From Baylisascaris procyonis (taxonomy: Eukaryota > Nematoda > Chromadorea > Rhabditida > Ascarididae), in assembly GCA_037389465.1 (NCBI GenBank), contig JAZARR010000284.1:124001-188000 (forward strand): DNA of 64,000 nucleotides. Direction: 5' to 3'. Below, in pieces: positions 27,764-37,700 of this stretch (position 1 is the stretch's first letter; every line of letters starts with the position of its first letter). A program made the translations under genes and the position numbers. The notes beneath the pieces are model-generated. The model was not told the origin of the DNA. It did not search any database and worked only from the letters and a program-made list of their open reading frames with translations.

Positions 27764-27857
27764 GAAAAATGCAGTGAACTACTGCTGCGCTTCGTGGGCA
27801 TCTAGTTGACACAAACAACCTTGAATTCAAGCAATGCCGTTAGTTTCGTGAACTACT
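27729..27857 (+). repeat. Satellite-like tandem unit inside the retroelement protease
   Basis: Two copies of CTAGTTGACACAAA lie 73 bp apart (27729-27742 and 27802-27815), and two copies of GTGAACTACT lie 74 bp apart (27774-27783 and 27848-27857). This is the same period as the surrounding satellite. From 27797 to 27829, 33 bases are identical to satellite monomers that combine ACAAACAACC with TTGAATTCA, and AGCAAT follows as in the array. The rest of the unit (27784-27796 and 27836-27847) is diverged. The 27729-27783 copy encodes the genuine protease D-S-G on the minus strand. The orientation matches the array. Confidence 0.9.
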
Positions 27858-28069
27858 CCTCTCGTTTCTTCTCGATCCTTGTTGCGAATTACTGTCGTCG
27901 CAATTACCTTTATTTCCTCGTCACCTTTTCTTTCGTTAGTACTGGTTGATTCTTCTCGAGCAGTATTCGCTGCTTGCACTCGTGTGCGTCTAGGCGAAAA
28001 TTGCTGTGTTGGCGTTACTCGTTCTTTGCATAGCGCCGAGCTATGCCCTTGCTTCTTGCAGTGAAGCAT
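27827..28069 (-). pseudogene. Third zinc knuckle and protease N-terminal fragment, BEL/Pao
   Basis: This 80-codon frame opens inside the third knuckle: HCKKQGHSSALC supplies the second Cys, the His and the last Cys, while the first Cys is in the upstream frame. A polar linker follows, and then a beta-strand-like stretch (IKVIATTVIRNKD) that normally leads into the aspartic protease core. The frame ends after RGVVH with residues from the satellite-like duplicated unit and a stop at 27827-27829. The stop lies in the duplication, so the duplication itself interrupts the polyprotein just before the protease active site. Confidence 0.8.
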
Positions 28070-28611
28070 TCCTTCATTTTCGAGCAGCTTCTCGTTTCAT
28101 GTCCTTCTCGTAGACAATTGAAGCAGAGCTTTTTCGCTATCGCCCGTTGTGTGAACTGTTGGGCCGTTGTGTATTTCTTGCACTGGTCGCTCCAGTGCCC
28201 TTCCCCACAGAAATCACAATGTAGTGAGCGAGGGTTGAACTGTGGCTCGTTGTGAGTCGGTTGAGGCTGGAAATGCAGAAATATAAGGTGACTATTTGTA
28301 CGGATAGAGCGAGGAGATCGCTGAGAAGTTGGATCGGGTCGCTGACGTATTGTGGGTAAATGAAAGGATCGTGTAACGTTAAGGTTTGGGCGAGTAGAAT
28401 CGTGATCTCGAGAAATTTGTTGCGCTTTCTGCCGTTTGAGTGCGAGTTTGCGGAGGGTTTCGCGTAGTGTTCCTACTGACCAGGGTGGAGATTTTTCTTT
28501 TTCGTCGAGAATGTGTAATATGACCCAGTGTGGCAATTTCTTCTCGATTGTACGATGAATGATCGCGTTTCGAGATCTTCGCCTTGAGTCTCGAGTTGGC
28601 GTAGGATGCAC
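28015..28611 (-). pseudogene. gag C-terminal fragment with zinc knuckles, BEL/Pao
   Basis: This is a 198-codon open frame. Residues 23-60 (IEKKLPHW..., then a Lys/Arg-rich helix) fit the region after DUF1759. Two zinc knuckles are clear: C132-C135-H139-C144 (CX2CX3HX4C, 28180-28218) and C163-C166-H171-C176 (CX2CX4HX4C, 28084-28125). This spaced pair is typical of BEL/Pao Gag and would bind element RNA. A third knuckle begins with C182, but a single-base loss near 28063-28066 throws the rest out of frame, and it resumes in the next fragment. The middle (about residues 70-125) is low in recognisable motifs. Confidence 0.85.
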
Positions 28612-28715
28612 TCGAGTTCGTCCACTGTTGATTTTATGTCGCGATCTGCCTTTGGAAGATTTTCAAGTTGGGTGTAGAGAGAATTAACGATTGCATCGTG
28701 CGACCGAATTGCTGT

Positions 28716-29027
28716 TCAAGGGCGTCCCAGACTATGTCGTAATTTTCGTGAAAACGCGTATCCTGTGACGGCCCGTGCGGCTGCGCCTTCGAGTGAGTTG
28801 AGGAGATAGTTAAGCTTTTGGATCGGCGAGATGTTTGGATTATTGCCGACCGCTGTTTGAAAGGTGGCTTTGAATTGTGGCCATTGTGCTAAATCACCAT
28901 GAAAGGGCTTCAGCTGTAATTTGGGCAAGCGTATGTCGTGTAGCGTTCGGTTAGTGGGTTCGGGAGAGAGTGCTCGTTCTGGTTGAATGTACGGTGGGGT
29001 AGCAGTATGGTGCAGTTGCAGCGGCAA
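28716..29027 (-). pseudogene. gag core fragment with DUF1759-like motif, BEL/Pao
   Basis: This is an open frame of about 104 codons without a real ATG (the first codon is TTG). From residue 34 it carries LPKLQLKPFHGDLAQWPQF, followed by a K-L-x-Y-L and L-E-G-A-A pattern. This is the signature of the DUF1759 Gag core of BEL/Pao elements. The frame breaks again near 28750, next to a run of four A on the plus strand; beyond it a conserved-looking continuation is open in the neighbouring frame to a stop at 28634-28636. Another shift follows before the zinc-knuckle segment. The role of the family is structural (particle assembly). This copy is broken. Confidence 0.82.
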
Positions 29028-29427
29028 TCAAATCGGTGATGTAGTCGATATGTGAAGTTAGGTCCGCGGTAGTATCTGAAGCGGTCATGAGGACCTCTAG
29101 AAAATTGTCGGGATCATTGGTTACTTGTTCGTAAAATGCCATTTCGTCTGCTGGAGTTGAGGTTGTTTCGAGAAGGGCCAGCCATCTGTCATGATGCTGT
29201 TTGATGGCGGTGATGCGTTGGTCGATTCGGGTGCGGTGGTTAAGGAGTCGGCGCCTTTGTTGGTCAAGGGCCTCTATTTGATCATCGAAGGGGAGTTGGG
29301 CATCCGGTTGGTTAATTGTAAAAGTCCTTGCTTCTTGGATAAGCGCAAGGAGAGAGCGCTTCTGAATCGAAATGGTTTTGCGAAGTGCTTTGGACATATT
29401 GGTTCGCAGGTTGCGTTTGTTTAGCAA
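28951..29427 (-). pseudogene. gag N-terminal fragment, BEL/Pao
   Basis: This 158-codon open frame starts 36 bases after the primer-binding site, with a second ATG at codon 11. The sequence is charged and helical, with a likely coiled coil around residues 45-85 (QIEALDQQRRR, RIDQRITAIKQ), as is common at the N-terminus of arthropod BEL/Pao Gag. Reading is lost near 28990-29020, where the next gag segment continues in another frame; the last 20 or so residues here are therefore probably out of frame. Gag would form the particle that packages element RNA. As it stands the fragment is not expected to work alone. Domain calls rest on pattern memory, not on a search. Confidence 0.75.
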
Positions 29428-29450
29428 TCGATGGGGTTCAATTCGTGGGT

Positions 29451-29463
29451 ACCAAATGCACCA
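29451..29463 (-). other. Primer-binding site (tRNA-Gly-like)
   Basis: Directly next to the 5' LTR, the minus strand reads TGGTGCATTTGGT. TGG pairs with the CCA tail of a tRNA, and TGGTGCAT matches the complement of an insect tRNA-Gly 3' end from memory. A few bases further on, GAATTGAACCCC again resembles the T-arm complement, but with different spacing. The position and the TGG start are clear; the tRNA identity is a guess. Confidence 0.65.
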
Positions 29464-30220
29464 TGTAGCGAACGCGGAACGGAAGCGGCAAACAAAACGA
29501 AAATTTTATAATTGATGGTTTAAACGAATGCACAACTGACCGTAAGGCGAAAATTGTATTGAATTTCGAATGAAATCGAAATTACTGTCGAAGACGAAAT
29601 TTGGACCGATCAGCTACCGAAAATCGCAGTGACGTCGGATAGAATCGAATTGCTCAGCGAAAGAATATCGAGATAGCCAATCAGTGAGTATCGAAGTCGA
29701 TCGGCGAACAAATATCGAAATTAGTTAATAGGCTTTGAAGTCGATCGTCGGAAGAATATCGAAGTCAGTGAATAAATCGAATTCGAGGAGAGCTAATATC
29801 GAGGCGTACGAATGAATGTCGAAATCGGGCGAAGACATAGAGAAGAATCAGGTCTAACTGTCGGTAGCCGCCACTGTAACCGCAACTCGCTATCGTAACT
29901 CGATGCGCAACTCACTCCGCAACTCGGTATCGTAACTCGATGCGCAACTGCTCAACTCGCGACTCCTCTCATAATCTGTTGAACGCTTTCACATCGTTGA
30001 GCTCTCCCCTTTGTTGGCATACTCGGTTCGTTCATTTGGATAACACATTCTTTGTTAGGAACTGAGACAGTACATCATTTTTGGAGGTGTGAGAGTTGCT
30101 AAGAATCGTCATTGTTTCGCGTTAACTCTCCACACTTCCACTGGCGCCTTTGTCTAGTAGCGCCTTCTTTGATCCTTTATGCCGCCATGAATCATCGCTA
30201 CATCGCGATAATTCGCGACA
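29464..30220 (-). repeat. 5' LTR of the BEL/Pao element (757 bp)
   Basis: In element orientation this is the upstream LTR, starting TGTCGCGAATT and ending CGCTACA, with canonical TG...CA ends. It matches the other LTR over its full length with no substitution that I can see and only single- or double-base indels at four places. It would hold the element promoter, but no convincing core promoter stands out. A TATAAAA on the minus strand lies near the LTR's 3' end, where a poly(A) signal variant is as likely as a promoter. Confidence 0.95.
29882..29953. repeat. Short tandem repeat in 5' LTR
   Basis: This is the counterpart of the tandem pair in the other LTR, with one extra C at the end of the first unit (CACTCC instead of CACTC). 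Unit two starts at 29919. Confidence 0.85.
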
Positions 30221-30225
30221 ACCTT
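30221..30225. repeat. Target-site duplication, right (ACCTT)
   Basis: This is the second copy of the 5-bp duplication, followed at once by GAATTCACAGC of the interrupted satellite monomer. It shows that the retroelement inserted by normal integration rather than by an assembly join. Confidence 0.93.
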
Positions 30226-30867
30226 GAATTCACAGCAATATCATCATGTTTTGTGAACTACTCGCAACTTATAGGCATCTAGTTGACACAAACAACCGTT
30301 GAATTCGAGGCAATATCGTCACGTTTTGTGAACTACTCGTCACTTATAGGCATCTTGTTGACACAAAGAAACGTTGAGTTCACCGCAATATCGTCACGTT
30401 TTGTGAACTACTCGCCACTTATAGGCATCTAGTTGACACAAACAACCGTTGAATTCACCGCAATATCGTCATGTTTTGTGAACTACTCGCCACTTATAGG
30501 CATCTAGTTGACACAAACAACCGTTGAATTCACAGCAATATCATCATGTTTTGTGAACTACTCGCCACTTATAGGCATCTAGTTGACACAAACAACCGTT
30601 GAATTCACCGCAATATCATCATGTTTTGTGAACTACTCGCCACTTATAGGCATCTAGTTGACACGAACAACCTTGAATTCACCGCAATATCATCATGTTT
30701 TGTGAACTACTCGCCACTTATAGGCATCTAGTTGACACAAACAACCGTTGAATTCACCGCAATATCATCATGTTTTGTGAACTACTCGCCACTTATAGGC
30801 ATCTAGTTGACACAAACAACCGTTGAATTCACCGCAATATCATCATGTTTTGTGAACTACTCGCCAC

Positions 30868-31761
30868 TTTAGTCATCTGGTTGACACAAAGAACGCTGAG
30901 TTCACCGCAATATCATCATGTTTTGTGAACTACTCGCCACTTATAGGCATCTAGTTGACACAAACAACCGTTGAATTCACCGCAATATCGTCATGTTTTG
31001 TGAACTACTCGCAACTTATAGGCATCTAGTTGACACGAACAACCTTGAATTCACAGCAATATCATCATGTTTTGTGAACTACTCGCCACTTATAGGCATC
31101 TAGTTGACACAAACAACCGTTGAATTCACCGCAATATCGTCATGTTTTGTGAACTACTCGCAACTTATAGGCATCTAGTTGACACGAACAACCTTGAATT
31201 CACAGCAATATCATCATGTTTTGTGAACTACTCGCAACTTATAGGCATCTATTTGACACTAACAACCTTGAATTCACCGCAATATCATCATATTTTCTGA
31301 ACTGCTCGCCACTTATAGGCATCTAGTTGACACAAACAACCGTTGAATTCACCACAATATCGTCACGTTTTGTGAACTACTCGTCACTTATAGGCATCTG
31401 GTTGACACAAAGAAACGCTGAGTTCACCGCAATATCATCATGTTTTGTGAACTACTCGCCACTTATAGGCATCTAGTTGACACAAACAACCGTTGAATTC
31501 ACCGCAATATCATCATGTTTTGTGAACTACTCGCCACTTATAGGCATCTAGTTGACACAAACAACCGTTGAATTCACCGCAATATCATCATGTTTTGTGA
31601 ACTACTCGCAACTTATAGGCATCTAGTTGACACGAACAACCTTGAATTCACCGCAATATCATCATGTTTTGTGAACTACTCGCCACTTATAGGCATCTAG
31701 TTGACACAAACAACCGTTGAATTCACCGCAATATCATCATGTTTTGTGAACTACTCGCCAC
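30868..31761 (+). repeat. Higher-order block of 894 bp bounded by C-type monomers
   Basis: TTTAGTCATCTGG starts at 30868 and again at 31762, 12 monomers apart. The first four or so monomers after each marker carry the same variants in the same order. The block includes a strongly diverged pair of monomers (about 31240-31420) with TTTTCTGAACTGCTCG and CACAATATCGTCACG. Confidence 0.65.
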
Positions 31762-34700
31762 TTTAGTCATCTGGTTGACACAAAGAACGCTGAGTTCACC
31801 GCAATATCATCATGTTTTGTGAACTACTCGCCACTTATAGGCATCTAGTTGACACAAACAACCGTTGAATTCACCGCAATATCGTCATGTTTTGTGAACT
31901 ACTCGCAACTTATAGGCATCTAGTTGACACGAACAACCTTGAATTCACAGCAATATCATCATGTTTTGTGAACTACTCGCCACTTATAGGCATCTAGTTG
32001 ACACAAACAACCGTTGAATTCACCGCAATATCGTCATGTTTTGTGAACTACTCGCAACTTATAGGCATCTAGTTGACACGAACAACCTTGAATTCACAGC
32101 AATATCATCATGTTTTGTGAACTACTCGCAACTTATAGGCATCTAGTTGACACGAACAACCTTGAATTCACCGCAATATCATCATGTTTTGTGAACTACT
32201 CGCCACTTATAGGCATCTAGTTGACACAAACAACCGTTGAATTCACCGCAATATCATCATGTTTTGTGAACTACTCGCCACTTATAGGCATCTAGTTGAC
32301 ACAAACAAACGTTGAATTCACCGCAATATCATCATGTTTTGTGAACTACTCGCCACTTATAGGCATCTAGTTGACACAAACAACCGTTGAATTCACCGCA
32401 ATATCATCATGTTTTGTGAACTACTCGCCACTTATAGGCATCTAGTTGACACAAACAACCGTTGAATTCACCGCAATATCGTCATGTTTTGTGAACTACT
32501 CGCAACTTATAGGCATCTAGTTGACACGAACAACCTTGAATTCACCGCAATATCATCATGTTTTGTGAACTACTCGCCACTTATAGGCATCTAGTTGACA
32601 CAAACAACCGTTGAATTCACCGCAATATCGTCATGTTTTGTGAACTACTCGCCACTTATAGGCATCTAGTTGACACAAACAACCGTTGAATTCACCGCAA
32701 TATCATCATGTTTTGTGAACTACTCGCCACTTATAGGCATCTAGTTGACACAAACAACCGTTGAATTCACCGCAATATCGTCATGTTTTGTGAACTACTC
32801 GCAACTTATAGGCATCTAGTTGACACGAACAACCTTGAATTCACCGCAATATCATCATGTTTTGTGAACTACTCGCCACTTATAGGCATCTAGTTGACAC
32901 AAACAACCGTTGAATTCACAGCAATATCATCATGTTTTGTGAACTACTCGCCACTTATAGGCATCTAGTTGACACAAACAACCGTTGAATTCACCGCAAT
33001 ATCATCATGTTTTGTGAACTACTCGCCACTTATAGGCATCTAGTTGACACAAACAACCGTTGAATTCACCGCAATATCGTCATGTTTTGTGAACTACTCG
33101 CCACTTATAGGCATCTAGTTGACACGAACAACCTTGAATTCACCGCAATATCATCATGTTTTGTGAACTACTCGCCACTTATAGGCATCTAGTTGACACA
33201 AACAACCGTTGAATTCACAGCAATATCATCATGTTTTGTGAACTACTCGCCACTTAGAGGCATCCAGTTGACACGAACAACCTTGAATTCACCGCAATAT
33301 CATCATGTTTTGTGAACTACTCGCCACTTATAGGCATCTAGTTGACACAAACAACCGTTGAATTCACCGCAATATCATCATGTTTTGTGAACTACTCGCC
33401 ACTTTAGTCATCTGGTTGACACAAAGAACGCTGAGTTCACCGCAATATCATCATGTTTTGTGAACTACTCGACACCAATAGGCATCTAGTTGACACAAAC
33501 AACCGTTGAATTCACCGCAATATCGTCATGTTTTGTGAACTACTCGCAACTTATAGGCATCTAGTTGACACGAACAACCTTGAATTCACAGCAATATCAT
33601 CATGTTTTGTGAACTACTCGCCACTTATAGGCATCTAGTTGACACAAACAACCGTTGAATTCACCGCAATATCATCATGTTTTGTGAACTACTCGCAACT
33701 TATAGGCATCTAGTTGACACGAACAACCGTTGAATTCACCGCAATATCATCATGTTTTGTGAACTACTCGCAACTTATAGGCATCTAGTTGACACAAACA
33801 ACCGTTGAATTCACAGCAATATCATCATGTTTTGTGAACTACTCGCCACTTATAGGCATCTAGTTGACACAAACAACCGTTGAATTCACCGCAATATCGT
33901 CATGTTTTGTGAACTACTCGCAACTTATAGGCATCTAGTTGACACGAACAACCTTGAATTCACAGGAATATCATCATGTTTTGTGAACTACTCGCCACTT
34001 ATAGGCATCTAGTTGACACAAACAACCGTTGAATTCACCGCAATATCGTCATGTTTTGTGAACTACTCGCAACTTATAGGCATCTAGTTGACACGAACAA
34101 CCTTGAATTCACCGCAATATCATCATGTTTTGTGAACTACTCGCCACTTATAGGCATCTAGTTGACACAAACAACCGTTGAATTCACCGCAATATCATCA
34201 TGTTTTGTGAACTACTCGCCACTTATAGGCATCTAGTTGACACAAACAACCGTTGAATTCACCGCAATATCATCATGTTTTGTGAACTACTCGCCACTTA
34301 TAGGCATCTAGTTGACACGAACAACCTTGAATTCACCGCAATATCGTCATGTTTTGTGAACTACTCGCCACTTATAGGCATCTAGTTGACACAAACAACC
34401 GTTGAATTCACAGCAATATCATCATGTTTTGTGAACTACTCGCCACTTATAGGCATCTAGTTGACACAAACAACCGTTGAATTCACCGCAATATCATCAT
34501 GTTTTGTGAACTACTCGCCACTTATAGGCATCTAGTTGACACAAAGAAACGCTGAGTTCACCGCAATATCTTCATGTTTTGTGAACTACTCGCCACTTAT
34601 AGGCATCTAGTTGACACAAACAACCGTTGAATTCACCCCAATATCATCATGTTTTGTGAACTACTCGCCACTTATAGGCATCTAGTTGACACAAACAACC

Positions 34701-37700
34701 GTTGAATTCACCGCAATATCATCATGTTTTGTGAACTACTCGCCACTTATAGGCATCTAGTTGACACGAACAACCTTGAATTCACCGCAATATCATCATG
34801 TTTTGTGAACTACTCGCCACTTATAGGCATCTAGTTGACACAAACAACCGCTGAATTCACCGCAATATCTTCATGTTTTGTGAACTACTCGCCACTTATA
34901 GGCATCTAGTTGACACAAACAAACGTTGAATTCACCGCAATATCATCATGTTTTGTGAACTACTCGCCACTTATAGGCATCTAGTTGACACAAACAACCG
35001 TTGAATTCACCGCAATATCGTCATGTTTTGTGAACTACTCGCCACTTATAGGCATCTAGTTGACACAAACAACCGTTGAATTCACAGCAATATCATCATG
35101 TTTTGTGAACTACTCGCCACTTATAGGCATCTAGTTGACACAAACAACCGTTGAATTCACAGCAATATCATCATGTTTTGTGAACTACTCGCCACTTATA
35201 GGCATCTAGTTGACACGAACAACCTTGAATTCACCGCAATATCGTCATGTTTTGTGAACTACTCGCCACTTATAGGCATCCAGTTGACACAAACAACCGT
35301 TGAATTCACCGCAATATCATCATGTTTTGTGAACTACTCGCCACTTATAGGCATCTAGTTGACACAAACAACGTTGAATTCACCGCAATATCATCATGTT
35401 TTGTGAACTACTCGCCACTTATAGGCATCTAGTTGACACAAACAACCGTTGAATTCACCGCAATATCATCATGTTTTGTGAACTACTCGCCACTTATAGG
35501 CATCTAGTTGACACGAACAACCTTGAATTCACAGCAATATCATCATGTTTTGTGAACTACTCGCCACTTATAGGCATCTAGTTGACACAAACAACCGTTG
35601 AATTCACAGCAATATCATCATGTTTTGTGAACTACTCGCCACTTATAGGCATCTAGTTGACACGAACAACCTTGAATTCACCGCAATATCATCATGTTTT
35701 GTGAACTACTCGCCACTTATAGGCATCTAGTTGACACAAACAACCGTTGAATTCACAGCAATATCATCATGTTTTGTGAACTACTCGCCACTTATAGGCA
35801 TCTAGTTGACACGAACAACCTTGAATTCACCGCAATATCATCATGTTTTGTGAACTACTCGCCACTTATAGGCATCTAGTTGACACAAACAACCGTTGAA
35901 TTCACCAATATCATCATGTTTTGTGAACTACTCGCCACTTATAGGCATCTAGTTGACACAAACAAACGTTGAATTCACCGCAATATCATCATGTTTTGTG
36001 AACTACTCGCCACTTATAGGCATCTAGTTGACACAAACAACCGTTGAATTCACCGCAATATCATCATGTTTTGTGAACTACTCGCCACTTATAGGCATCT
36101 AGTTGACACAAACAACGTTGAATTCACCGCAATATCATCATGTTTTGTGAACTACTCGCCACTTATAGGCATCTAGTTGACACAAACAACCGTTGAATTC
36201 ACCGCAATATCGTCATGTTTTGTGAACTACTCGCAACTTATAGGCATCTAGTTGACACGAACAACCTTGAATTCACAGGAATATCATCATATTTTGTGAA
36301 CTACTCGCCACTTACAGGCATCTAGTTGACACAAACAACCGTTGAATTCACCGCAATATCATCATATTTTGTGAACTACTCGCAACTTATAGGCATCTAG
36401 TTGACACGAACAACCTTGAATTCACAGCAATATCATCATGTTTTGTGAACTACTCGCAACTTATAGGCATCTAGTTGACACTAACAACCTTGAATTCACC
36501 GCAATATCATCATATTTTCTGAACTGCTCGCCACTTATAGGCATCTAGTTGACACAAACAACCGTTGAATTCACCACAATATCGTCACGTTTTGTGAACT
36601 ACTCGTCACTTATAGGCATCTGGTTGACACAAAGAAACGCTGAGTTCACCGCAATATCATCTATTTTCTGAACTACTCGCCACTTACAGGCATCCAGTTG
36701 ACACAAACAACCGTTGAATTCACCGCAATATCATCATGTTTTGTGAACTACTCGCCACTTATAGGCATCTAGTTGACACAAACAACCGGTGAGTTCACCG
36801 CAATATCGTCATGTTTTGTGAACTACTCGCAACTTATAGGCATCTAGTTGACACGAACAACCTTGAATTCACCGCAATATCATCATGTTTTGTGAACTAC
36901 TCGCCACTTATAGGCATCTAGTTGACACAAACAACCGTTGAATTCACCGCAATATCGTCATGTTTTGTGAACTACTCGCCACTTATAGGCATCTAGTTGA
37001 CACAAACAACGTTGAATTCACCGCAATATCATCATGTTTTGTGAACTACTCGCCACCAATAGGCATCTAGTTGACACAAACAACCGTTGAATTCACCGCA
37101 ATATCGTCATGTTTTGTGAACTACTCGCCACTTATAGGCATCTAGTTGACACGAACAACCTTGAATTCACAGCAATATCATCATGTTTTGTGAACTACTC
37201 GCAACTTATAGGCATCTAGTTGACACAAACAACCGTTGAATTCGAGGCAATATCGTCATGTTTTGTGAACTACTCGCCACTTATAGGCATCTGGTTGACA
37301 CAAAGAAACGCTGAGTTCACCGCAATATCTTCATGTTTTGTGAACTACTCGCCACTTATAGGCATCTAGTTGACACAAACAACCGTTGAATTCACCGCAA
37401 TATCGTCATGTTTTGTGAACTACTCGCAACTTATAGGCATCTAGTTGACACGAACAACCTTGAATTCACCGCAATATCATCATGTTTTGTGAACTACTCG
37501 CCACTTATAGGCATCTAGTTGACACAAACAACCGTTGAATTCACAGCAATATCATCATGTTTTGTGAACTACTCGCCACTTATAGGCATCTAGTTGACAC
37601 AAACAACCGTTGAATTCACAGCAATATCATCATGTTTTGTGAACTACTCGCCACTTAGAGGCATCTAGTTGACACGAACAACCTTGAATTCACCGCAATA

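Larger units (their letters stand above)
25877..30220 (-). mobile_element. Non-autonomous BEL/Pao LTR retrotransposon inserted in satellite
   Basis: The element is 4344 bp, starts TGTAGCG and ends GCGACA on the plus strand, and lies between ACCTT duplications. Two near-identical LTRs flank 2835 bp of internal DNA. The coding sense is the minus strand. In order it holds a primer-binding site, a gag N-terminal coiled region, a DUF1759-like core, zinc knuckles, an aspartic protease region, a stretch resembling the integrase C-terminal tail, a short region of unknown identity, and a purine tract. The CX2CX3HX4C plus CX2CX4HX4C knuckles, the DUF1759-type LPKLxLxxFxGD motif and the IGIDYY motif are typical of BEL/Pao. 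Autonomous members of that group are usually several kb longer. Reverse transcriptase, RNase H and integrase core are absent, so this copy would need proteins supplied in trans. Confidence 0.93.

Noticed and set aside
26906..29424. Plus-strand open frames inside the retroelement (26906, 27134, 27879, 28043, 29191) and in the LTR (26315)
   Set aside because: They lie opposite the recognisable gag and protease frames, or in the LTR, and show no domain of their own.
30221..30480. A second, truncated element right of the insertion
   Set aside because: The sequence is diverged satellite (GAATTCGAGGCAATATCGTC and similar), and the same variants recur far from the element at 31340, 36560, 37241 and 39800.
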